DNA from: an uncultured Eubacteriales bacterium
GTDB taxonomy: Bacteria; Bacillota; Clostridia; Christensenellales; Aristaeellaceae
NCBI GenBank assembly: GCA_902789365.1
Contig: CADANQ010000005.1
Span: forward strand, 1 to 61,713
Reading direction: 5' to 3'
DNA: 61,713 nt
Each line of letters begins with the position of its first letter. Position 1 is the stretch's first letter. The notes under the pieces were generated by a model. The model saw nothing but the letters and a program-made list of their open reading frames with translations. It searched no databases and was not told where the DNA came from. Of the stretch, positions 55,078-61,713 are shown piece after piece. Both the position numbers and the translations under genes were made by a program.

Positions 55078-55106
55078 ATTATATCAGCACCGGGCGTTTT
55101 TTTCAA
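55078..55106 (-). promoter_or_regulatory. Sigma-A promoter of eda
   Basis: Minus strand TTGAAA (55101-55106), 17 bp, TATAAT (55078-55083), about 65 bases before the ATG. Confidence 0.9.
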
Positions 55107-55149
55107 TGACTATCCCGTTAGAGAAAACGAATTATCCGAAATATCCGTA

Positions 55150-56343
55150 TCAGGAACGGCTTTTGCGGCGGAAGATGAATTTCCTTGCGACTTTGGACGC
55201 GGCGCGGTAGGGCAGGGGACGCAGTTCCCTGTCCGCCTTCCTGAGGGCGGCGGGGATGTCAAGGTGCTGGGGGCAGTGCTTCGCACAGCGACCGCACCCG
55301 ACGCACTGGGACGCGAAAGCCGGCTTCAGGCGCAGGCCCACCGTCTGGAAATACTCGTGCCGTCCGGCGCTTTTTTTCTCGGTGTACATCTCGTTCCAGC
55401 AGCGGAAAGCGGCCGGGATATCCACGTTTTTCGGGCAGGGCATGCAGTAGGCGCATCCGGTGCAATTGATCCGCATGGCGGCGGAAATGGCGGCGCGGAC
55501 GCCGTCGATCAGGGCGCGGTCGTTTTCGTCGAATTCGCCGGCGCGGCACGCGGAGGCGACGCGGCAGTTTTCCTCCACCATGTCCAGGGAATTCATCCCG
55601 CTGAGGACGCAGGTGACCTCCTCCTGGTCCCACAGCCAGCGCAGCGCCAGTTCCGCGGCGGAGCGGCCCTTCGGGTCCGCGGCGATCAGGGCCCGGGCCT
55701 TTTCCGGGAGCATGCTGACCAGCTTTCCGCCCCGCAGTCCCTCCATAATGATGACCGGAACGCCCCTGGCGTGGGCGGCCTGCAGACCCCGGCGGCCCGC
55801 CTGGCTGTTTTCGTCCATGTAATTGTACTGGATCTGGCAAAAATCCCAGTCGTAGGCGTTCAGGATCTGCAGGAACATTTCCGTGCCGCCGTGGTAGGAA
55901 AAGCCGATCTTCCGGATGCGTCCGGCGGCCTTCTGCTTTTCGATCCATTCCCGGATGCCCAGGGCGCAAAGCTTGTTCCAGGCCTCGGTATCCGTCAGCA
56001 TGTGCATCAGGTAGTAATCGATCCGGTCGGTCTTCAGGCGCCGGAGCTGTTCGTCGAAATATTTGTCGATGGCGGCGGCGGAGGTAATCAGGTACTGGGG
56101 CAGCTTGGTGGCGATGTTGATCCTGTCCCGGAGGCCGTTTTTTTCCACAATGGCGCCCAGGGCCTGTTCGCTACCGGGATAGATATAGGCGGTGTCAAAG
56201 TAATTGATACCTTGTTCGACGGCGCGGAGGATCTCTTTTTCGGTTTTTTCCAGGTCGACGGCGCTCCCTTTTCTGGAAAAGCGCATGCATCCGTATCCCA
56301 GGACGGAGAGCTTTTCGCCGTCCCTGTCCTCTCTGTACTGCAT
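55150..56343 (-). CDS. Aldo/keto reductase with C-terminal 4Fe-4S domain
   Basis: A 397-residue oxidoreductase. The AKR barrel (about 1-270) shows 'LGYGCMRFSR', 'GINYFDTAYIYPGSE' (catalytic Asp/Tyr), 'NIATKLPQYL' (Lys) and 'DYYLMHML' (His). The C-terminal domain has two cluster motifs: 'CTGCAYCMPCP' (about 296-306) and 'CVGCGRCAKHCP' (about 358-369). Such Fe-S AKRs are frequent in anaerobes; the substrate is unknown. Its ATG lies one base after the stop of the NlpC-like gene, so translational coupling is likely. Last gene of the four-gene operon. Confidence 0.93.
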   Translation of the reverse strand: MQYREDRDGEKLSVLGYGCMRFSRKGSAVDLEKTEKEILRAVEQGINYFDTAYIYPGSEQALGAIVEKNGLRDRINIATKLPQYLITSAAAIDKYFDEQLRRLKTDRIDYYLMHMLTDTEAWNKLCALGIREWIEKQKAAGRIRKIGFSYHGGTEMFLQILNAYDWDFCQIQYNYMDENSQAGRRGLQAAHARGVPVIIMEGLRGGKLVSMLPEKARALIAADPKGRSAAELALRWLWDQEEVTCVLSGMNSLDMVEENCRVASACRAGEFDENDRALIDGVRAAISAAMRINCTGCAYCMPCPKNVDIPAAFRCWNEMYTEKKSAGRHEYFQTVGLRLKPAFASQCVGCGRCAKHCPQHLDIPAALRKADRELRPLPYRAASKVARKFIFRRKSRS

Positions 56344-56344
56344 A

Positions 56345-57190
56345 TTACTCCTTTCTCCAGCGGATCCAGCGGCTTGCGTCTCCCTCCCCGAGGGAACAGA
56401 CGGTCAGGTGGTATCCCGACAGGTCATAATACGGCAAAACGGAGCGGTCGAGGTTGTACAGTTCACCGTCGCGGTCCGACGCGAGGCATCCGAAGATGGA
56501 CACCATCACGCCCCCGTCGGTGGTGTTGGCGCGGCGCGCGTTTTCCCGCACCCAAAGGAGATACCGGCCGGAATAATCCCGGTTGGCGGAGCAATGGATC
56601 AGGAGGGGCAGGTCCAGTTTGTCCTCCAGTTTTTTGCCCGCTTCCTCCGCGGTGAAGCCGAACATGCGCAGTGTGCCCGCGTACATCAGGATATGATAGC
56701 CGCCGGAAGCGCGCCGGACGGCAAGCAGGTCGCCCGGCTCCAGCACCTCGAACAGCCGGTCGGGGCCCAGGCCGCGGGTGTCGACAGCGTATTTTTCGCC
56801 GCTTTTTCCCAGCAGGGAGGAAATGGCGGGATGGAGTCCCCGCCCGCTTTCGGAAAACACCCAGCGGGTGAAGCCCACGCAGTCAAGCCCCGCGGGATAC
56901 CATTCGCCTTCCTTATAGTAGATCGACGAATCCCAGGCGCGGGTTACCGTGCCGATGTCCTTTACGCTGCTGCCGGCGAACAGATAGGGACAGCCGTATT
57001 CATACCTGGCGGAGATATCCGCACCGGTGACTTCGTCGTATCTTTCCAGAAAGGGATTGCCCTTTTCGAGCATGGACAGGGCCGCGTCCAGTTCGGGACA
57101 GCGGAGTTCCGCCCGGGCAAAAGAGGACAAAATCAGGAGGACGGCCGTAAGACACAGCGCCGGGACGGGAGCCCGCAATCTTTTTTTCAC
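56345..57190 (-). CDS. Exported NlpC/P60-like protein
   Basis: A 281-residue protein with a signal peptide (about 1-27). A divergent NlpC/P60-type papain-like core is suggested by 'GLDCVGFTRWVF' (about 104-115, candidate Cys), 'LEPGDLLAVRRASGGYHILMYAG' (about 152-175, candidate His) and a following 'LLIHCSA'. NlpC proteins cleave cell-wall peptides. Similarity is limited and the catalytic residues are only positional matches. The start codon overlaps the stop of the aminotransferase by 4 bases (ATGA). Confidence 0.65.
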   Translation of the reverse strand: MKKRLRAPVPALCLTAVLLILSSFARAELRCPELDAALSMLEKGNPFLERYDEVTGADISARYEYGCPYLFAGSSVKDIGTVTRAWDSSIYYKEGEWYPAGLDCVGFTRWVFSESGRGLHPAISSLLGKSGEKYAVDTRGLGPDRLFEVLEPGDLLAVRRASGGYHILMYAGTLRMFGFTAEEAGKKLEDKLDLPLLIHCSANRDYSGRYLLWVRENARRANTTDGGVMVSIFGCLASDRDGELYNLDRSVLPYYDLSGYHLTVCSLGEGDASRWIRWRKE

Positions 57191-58359
57191 GGCGCGTTCT
57201 CATCCAGGATACCGCTCAGCCGGATGCTTTCCACCGCGTCGGCGATCTCCTTTTCATCCAGAACCAGGGCGAAGCGCACATATCCTTCCCCGTGGGGACC
57301 GAAGGACGCACCGGGGGTGCACAGCACCGAGGCCTTTTCCATCAGTTCCATGCAGAAGGCCATGCTGTCGGTGCGTCCGCCGGGCAGGGGGGCCCATACG
57401 AACATGCTGCCCCGGGCGTCGGGGATATCCCAGCCGATGCGCCTGCAGCCGCCGCACAGGGCGTCCCTGCGGGCGCGGTATTTTTCGCATTGCCGCCTGA
57501 CCTGTTCCCTGGGGCCCCTGAGCGCGGCAATGGCGGCCTTCTGGATGGGAATGAACATGCCGAAATCGATCTGGCTGCGCAGCCTGCGCACCGCGTCCAC
57601 CACGTCCTTCCGGCCGATGAGGAAGGAGATCCGGGCGCCGGTGACGTTGAAGGACTTGGACAGGGAAAAGAACTCCGCCCCGGCTTCCAAGGCGCCTGGA
57701 GCGGCCAGGAAGCTGCCGCCCTCACCGTCGAAGATGATGTCGCTGTAGGCGTTGTCGTGAATGATGATGACGTCGTGCGCTTTTCCCCAGGCGGCCAGAC
57801 GCTCATAGAATCCGGCGGGAGCAATGCTGCCCACGGGATTGGCGGGAAGGCTGACGATCATCAGCCGGGCCTTTTCGGCGGTCTCCTCCGGGATCTCCTC
57901 CAGGCAGGGGACGAAGCCGTGTTTCCTGTCCAGGGGATACCAGGCGCAGTCGGCTCCGGACATAAGGACGCCGGCCTTGAAGACAGGATAGCAGGGGTCG
58001 GGGAGCAGGACGGTGTCACCCTCGTCGCACAGCGCCAGGCAAAGATGCCCCACGCCCTCCTGGGTGCCGTAACAGCTCATGACCTGTTCGGGCGAAATGC
58101 CGACGCCGTAGCGGGACAGGTAATAGTCCGCCACGGCCTGTTTCATTTCCGGCAGGTCGCGCAGACTGTATTTCCATGATTCCGGGTCCGAAGCGCTTTC
58201 CGTCAGCGCCCGGATGATATGGTCGGGGGTCCGGAAATCCGGCGTGCCGATGCTCATGTTGAAGATGCGGCGGCCTTCTTTTTCAAGGGCCAGCTTGCGC
58301 TCGTTAAGGGATGCGAAAATCTCGTCCCCAAAGCGGGAAAGGCGTCTGGAAAACTGCAT
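57187..58359 (-). CDS. PLP-dependent class I/II aminotransferase (DapL-like)
   Basis: A 390-residue fold-type I aminotransferase. 'IFNMSIGTPDFRTPDHII' (N terminus), 'YGTQEGVGHLCLAL' (cofactor binding), 'NPVGSIAPAGFY' and 'IHDNAYSDI' are conserved, and the PLP lysine lies in 'SLSKSFNVTGARISF' (about 235). Overall closest in style to LL-diaminopimelate or related amino acid aminotransferases; the exact substrate cannot be stated. It is second in the operon, 19 bases after the C_GCAxxG_C_C gene. Confidence 0.92.
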   Translation of the reverse strand: MQFSRRLSRFGDEIFASLNERKLALEKEGRRIFNMSIGTPDFRTPDHIIRALTESASDPESWKYSLRDLPEMKQAVADYYLSRYGVGISPEQVMSCYGTQEGVGHLCLALCDEGDTVLLPDPCYPVFKAGVLMSGADCAWYPLDRKHGFVPCLEEIPEETAEKARLMIVSLPANPVGSIAPAGFYERLAAWGKAHDVIIIHDNAYSDIIFDGEGGSFLAAPGALEAGAEFFSLSKSFNVTGARISFLIGRKDVVDAVRRLRSQIDFGMFIPIQKAAIAALRGPREQVRRQCEKYRARRDALCGGCRRIGWDIPDARGSMFVWAPLPGGRTDSMAFCMELMEKASVLCTPGASFGPHGEGYVRFALVLDEKEIADAVESIRLSGILDENAP

Positions 58360-58378
58360 GGACGGTGTTCCTCCGTAT

Positions 58379-58789
58379 TCAATCGCAAATGATGCCGCGC
58401 TGCCTGAGAATCTCTTCCGTCAGGGCGACGGCTTCGAAGACCATGGCGTCGCAGTGGGGCTTTTTTTCAAGGCCCTTTTCGGCGTTCATTTTCAGCAGCG
58501 CGGCGCAGTCGATGGCGCCGGAGTGGTTTTCCCGGATCCTCCGGGCGAGAAGCTGTACCGTGGGCGGGTCGTCCACGCCGCACAGCCCCAGGGTGATCAC
58601 GGCGCCGACAAAGGCCCCGCAGGTGGCGGCAATGCGCATTCCTCCGCCCAGATTGGCCGCAAGGCGAAGCCCCTCCTCCTCCGTGATCCCGCACAGGGAA
58701 ACGAAGGGCAGGATGACGGACTGGGCGCAGTTGTAATGCGGCGTCACGATGGCGCGCAGTTCCCTGGCGCGGTCAAGATAAACGCTCAT
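58379..58789 (-). CDS. C_GCAxxG_C_C family redox protein
   Basis: A 136-residue protein with the family's cysteines: 'YNCAQSVI' (about 18-25), 'ATCGAFVGAVITLGL' (about 55-69, the CGAxxG core), 'AIDCAALL' and 'KKPHCDAMV'. The family probably binds a metal cluster and is frequent in anaerobes, but has no proven function. ATG 58789 follows CGGAGGAAAGT; the frame upstream is not family-like. First gene of the operon, under a strong promoter. Confidence 0.9.
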   Translation of the reverse strand: MSVYLDRARELRAIVTPHYNCAQSVILPFVSLCGITEEEGLRLAANLGGGMRIAATCGAFVGAVITLGLCGVDDPPTVQLLARRIRENHSGAIDCAALLKMNAEKGLEKKPHCDAMVFEAVALTEEILRQRGIICD

Positions 58790-58877
58790 ACTTTCCTCCG
58801 TAAACGGCCCGCGTTGTTTTTCCGCCACGGACGCGGGCCGGCGCCGCTTCCCCGGACGGGAAAGTGTGTACCGGATT

Positions 58878-58906
58878 ATTATACCTTTGCGCGGGTGTCT
58901 TGGCAA
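58878..58906 (-). promoter_or_regulatory. Promoter of the four-gene operon
   Basis: Minus strand TTGCCA (58901-58906), 17 bp, TATAAT (58878-58883), about 85 bases before the ATG at 58789. A GC-rich hairpin fills the leader. Confidence 0.88.
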
Positions 58907-58989
58907 GAAAAAAGCAGGACGGCCGCGGCGCCGCCCCTTCTGCAGGATATGCGTCCGGCCCCGGATACGGGCGGCGCGCAAAGAGACAC

Positions 58990-59021
58990 AAAAAACACCG
59001 CCGCGGTTTTCGCCGCGGCGG
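58990..59021 (-). terminator. Terminator of the SH3-domain gene
   Basis: On the minus strand CCGCCGCGG (59013-59021) pairs with CCGCGGCGG (58998-59006), then TGTTTTTTG. Confidence 0.9.
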
Positions 59022-59043
59022 CCATGAAAACGTGTCGGAATAA

Positions 59044-60294
59044 TCAGTAGGTCACGGAATCACTGCGGACCCAGCCCTGGAAACCGTCGACTTCCACCCG
59101 GACCCAGTTGTCGGTGTATTCAAGGATGGTGACGACTGTGCCGACGGGCCACTTGCCGACTTCGCGTTCCGACAGGGAGGGGGCGGACCACAGGTAGACG
59201 CTGCGGTTGCCGACGGTGGCGGAGAGCACGCCCATCGCCATGGGATCCTCGCCGTCGGTGAAGGAAAGCAGGCTGGTGGCGATATAACCCGTCATGCCGT
59301 TATAGCAGACATGGGTGTAATTATCGCTGTTGCTGTCTTCCAGGACCGCCAGGACCGCGCCGGCGGGCACGTTGGCCAGGCGTTGAGAACCATTATTGCC
59401 GTATTTGCGCAGATAATAGGAGGACAGGACGACATGGTTGACCACGGCGATCCTGTTGCCTTCGGAGGCGTCGGTGTCCCAGGTGATGGCGGAGGTCTCG
59501 ATGGAATAGGTGAGGCCGTTGATGGCGATTAAGGAATAGGCCGTGCCCAGGCGGATCAGCTTGGCGGTACCGGAGACGCCGTCCACTTCATAGGTGACGT
59601 CCAGGTAGTTGATATTCTCCCTGGCGGCGGGGGCGGTGCCCACGGGGGTGAGGGAGGGAATCGCGGTGGGGATGGCGATGGGCTCGGCGGTGGGTTCCGG
59701 CGTGGGCTCTGCGGTGGGAATCACGGCCGGCGCGTAAGTCGCCTCGGGCGCGGGCTCGACGACCACGGGGGCGGGCTCCGCGGTGGGCTGCGCGACAGGG
59801 GTGGGAATCAGGGTCGCCGCGGGAGCGATGGGCTCCGCGGGGCCGGCCTTCGCCATGGCGTCCAGGACGGCGTCGATCTGGGCTTTGGAGAAGTAATAGC
59901 GCATATACTCGCGGATGGCGTTTTCGTCACGCTCGGCCCAGGCCAGCTCGGGCAGGTAATAATGGGTGCCGTCCAGTTCCAGGTGGTGAACGGCCCATTC
60001 CCACGTGTCCACGTCGATCCACGCGTAGGCGGTGGAATCATCCGAGAAATAGCTGATCTGGCGTTTGCCGTCAATCTCGGTGGAGACAACGCTGATGTAG
60101 CTGCCGGCGGGAAGGGTCCCGAAGGGATCGAAGGTGTTCACCTTGCCGTCGGTGGAGCGGGTATAGAGGATGACATCCGTAATGGTCTTGAACCTGCAGC
60201 CCTTGTTCCATTCGCTTTCAGTCAAAGCCATGGCGCTCAGCGGCGCGATGATGAACAGTGCGGCGAGCAGCAGGGAGAGTGTTTTCTTAAGCAT
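59044..60294 (-). CDS. Secreted protein with Pro-rich linker and C-terminal SH3 domains
   Basis: A 416-residue exported protein. Signal peptide about 1-22. Residues 28-140 form a globular region with 'SGSYISVVSTEIDGKRQISYFSD'-like SH3 features. A Pro/Ala/Thr/Glu linker (about 150-220) follows, then a domain of 120 residues and a C-terminal SH3 domain ('NRSVYLWSAPSLSEREVGKWPVGTVVTILEY', about 362-392 in parts, 'WVRVEVDGFQGWVRSDSV'). Such proteins attach to or sense the cell wall. Start after CAAAGGAGAAAGAACC. 78 bases behind the upstream gene, so possibly co-transcribed. Confidence 0.85.
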   Translation of the reverse strand: MLKKTLSLLLAALFIIAPLSAMALTESEWNKGCRFKTITDVILYTRSTDGKVNTFDPFGTLPAGSYISVVSTEIDGKRQISYFSDDSTAYAWIDVDTWEWAVHHLELDGTHYYLPELAWAERDENAIREYMRYYFSKAQIDAVLDAMAKAGPAEPIAPAATLIPTPVAQPTAEPAPVVVEPAPEATYAPAVIPTAEPTPEPTAEPIAIPTAIPSLTPVGTAPAARENINYLDVTYEVDGVSGTAKLIRLGTAYSLIAINGLTYSIETSAITWDTDASEGNRIAVVNHVVLSSYYLRKYGNNGSQRLANVPAGAVLAVLEDSNSDNYTHVCYNGMTGYIATSLLSFTDGEDPMAMGVLSATVGNRSVYLWSAPSLSEREVGKWPVGTVVTILEYTDNWVRVEVDGFQGWVRSDSVTY

Positions 60295-60372
60295 GGTTCT
60301 TTCTCCTTTGTGTTGGAATGGGTCGGACGACGGGGAAAACGCCCGGGCGCGCTGCCCGTGCGGCGCGAAACG

Positions 60373-61533
60373 TTACTGATGATATCTGATGATGAACAGC
60401 TCCCTCAGCGGAAGAAGCCGGCCCTCGGTTTCAAACGTACAGGTGGCGGCGTTGACCCACTCCCATTCGCAGGAGGAACCGGCGGTGACGAAAAAGCCGA
60501 AGGGGGCGTCCGCCGTGGCGCGCAGCTGTTTGCCGTTGGGGGCGTAATGGACGGTGTAGGTGACGCCCTCGTTGATGAAGGTGATATCGTAGCTGACCAG
60601 GCTTGTCCCCTGATCGTGGAGGTAATGGGCCGCTATTTTGGCGGTGAAGCTGTTTTCGTAGGTGGCTTCCACCGTGTCCACGTACCACACCCCGGTGTTG
60701 CCGTTCTTTTTCCAGGTGAGGGTGGTGCCGCCGCATTCCATGTCGGTGTCGAAAAGATCCCGGTCCGTCCGGGCGTAGACCGTATGGGCCGCGCCGTCCC
60801 TGCCGTGGACGGAGGTCTGATTGCCGACGGTCACCATATAGGCGTCGTCGCCGGCGAAAGTATATACGCTGTCCGCCCCGACGGCGTACAGGTCCCATCC
60901 CTCGAGAGAATCATCGGTGACGGTGAAAGCAAGGGCCGCGTAGGAGGGATATTCCCCGGCGAAGCGCTCCATCAGCGCGTCCAGCATTTCCGTCTGTCCC
61001 TCGTATTCGGCCTGGCTCACGGTATATTCCGGGTCAATCACGGTCTCCGTGCCGTCTTCCGAGATGCCGAGGATTTCCACGCTCCAGCCCGTTCCGGGGG
61101 CGGCGAGGTAACCGTATTCGGCGTACTGGGGAAAGTTCCGTTCGGCGTAGGTCAGCACGTCGTCCTCTTCCGGCCAATCCGCGGCGTCCAGCCAGCTGAG
61201 ACGGGCATCCGCGGGCCGCATGGCGGACCACCATACGCCCACCTGACGTTTGAGGCCGGCGGTGGAATAGGTAAAGGTCCGTCCGCCCTCGTCCAGCGGA
61301 ACGGGAACATAAACCCGGTCCATGTTCACGCTGACCCGGTCCAATACCATATCCGAAGAAACGAAGGTGGACATGGCGCTTTCACTGTGTTTTGTATACA
61401 ATACCGGAACCTGCCGGATGCGGTCGAATTCGAAGCCGGCCATCGTATCGGGGATGACGGCCCTCTCGGCTGCGGCGGTCATGAGCGGGACCGTCAGCAG
61501 AATCACCGTTAAAACGGCAGCGACTTTCTTCAT
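60373..61533 (-). CDS. Secreted protein of unknown function
   Basis: A 386-residue exported protein that I do not recognise. Signal peptide about 1-22 (TVILLTVPLMTAAAE). The rest is predicted soluble, rich in Tyr, Trp and acidic residues, with a repeated motif-free composition; 'GWDLYAVGADSVYTFAGDDAYMV' and 'TVYARTDRDLF' suggest beta structure. Only two or three cysteines. It starts after GGAGGAGTGTTCCCTG and has its own promoter; the SH3 protein gene follows. Confidence 0.75.
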   Translation of the reverse strand: MKKVAAVLTVILLTVPLMTAAAERAVIPDTMAGFEFDRIRQVPVLYTKHSESAMSTFVSSDMVLDRVSVNMDRVYVPVPLDEGGRTFTYSTAGLKRQVGVWWSAMRPADARLSWLDAADWPEEDDVLTYAERNFPQYAEYGYLAAPGTGWSVEILGISEDGTETVIDPEYTVSQAEYEGQTEMLDALMERFAGEYPSYAALAFTVTDDSLEGWDLYAVGADSVYTFAGDDAYMVTVGNQTSVHGRDGAAHTVYARTDRDLFDTDMECGGTTLTWKKNGNTGVWYVDTVEATYENSFTAKIAAHYLHDQGTSLVSYDITFINEGVTYTVHYAPNGKQLRATADAPFGFFVTAGSSCEWEWVNAATCTFETEGRLLPLRELFIIRYHQ

Positions 61534-61568
61534 CAGGGAACACTCCTCCGATCCTGACTGTCCTGTTT

Positions 61569-61597
61569 ATTTTATCGCTTGTCAGCGTAAAAGTCAA
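61569..61597 (-). promoter_or_regulatory. Promoter of the secreted-protein gene at 61533
   Basis: Minus strand TTGACT (61592-61597), 17 bp, TAAAAT (61569-61574), 36 bases before the ATG. The remaining window end (61598-61713) is AT-rich and holds no gene I can support. Confidence 0.8.
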
Positions 61598-61713
61598 TAA
61601 AATGTAATATAAGATCAGGGTTGTTTCATGAAGGATGATCACAAGAAGGGAGAGCACAAGAGGAAGTGTTAATTGGCGTGAGTGGGAAGAAGAGTGTCAA
61701 AAGAGCGCAGAAC

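Noticed and set aside
61598-61713. Very short plus-strand frame near the window end
   Set aside because: Fourteen codons, no ribosome site and no similarity.

Overview
This is a high-GC, gene-dense chromosomal segment from an anaerobic Gram-positive bacterium, most likely an uncultured gut or rumen clostridial lineage (Christensenellales/Aristaeellaceae-like; this placement is inference). The basis is strong AGGAGG-type ribosome sites, sigma-A promoters with 17-bp spacers, a PrsA-type foldase lipoprotein, DegV, DUF896 and DUF4256 proteins, iron-sulphur oxidoreductases, and many secreted proteins including a GH10 xylanase, a CE15-type esterase and CotH. No tRNA, rRNA or CRISPR array was recognised. 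The window opens inside the 3' end of a group II intron, which may mark a contig break.

Layout. 1-7.2 kb: intron tail, M13 metallopeptidase, two small DUF proteins, S41-like protein, CotH kinase. 7.2-9.7 kb: a truncated GNAT gene, a dispersed palindromic repeat, and a ~2-kb lower-GC relic with inverted ends, an AlbA-type regulator and the C-terminal remnant of a large serine recombinase. 9.7-13.7 kb: AraC regulator, MATE transporter, endonuclease III, MscL. 13.8-28 kb: housekeeping run queA, DUF2974 lipase-like protein, SecD-like protein, recJ, rel, prfC, ACT protein, PFL protein, secreted SH3/cadherin-like protein; the SecD-like protein occupies the usual secDF position. 28-30.2 kb: leftward pair of a radical SAM/SPASM enzyme and a secreted Pro-Thr repeat protein. 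30.4-37.7 kb: carB, degV, an unrecognised propeller-like protein, CE15 esterase. 37.9-46.4 kb: ruvCAB, pepT, then an envelope-type cluster (M1-like pseudopeptidase, GT2-GtrA fusion, NAGPA-domain protein, Lgt-like membrane protein), then DUF896. 46.5-55 kb: PrsA-like foldase, xylanase, flavodoxin-type reductase, phosphatase, PNPOx-fold protein, asnA, metallophosphoesterase, FliB-like methylase, KDPG aldolase. 55-61.6 kb: leftward four-gene operon (C_GCAxxG_C_C protein, aminotransferase, NlpC-like protein, Fe-S aldo/keto reductase) and two secreted proteins.

The most unusual items are the radical SAM plus Pro-Thr repeat protein pair; the SecD-like protein without SecF and without the usual intramembrane aspartate; an M1-fold protein that has lost HExxH and carries a basic tail; a parvulin foldase interrupted by an Ala-rich coiled coil; a mobile-element relic with matched ends and an apparently self-regulated promoter; and a 50-70-bp dispersed palindrome.
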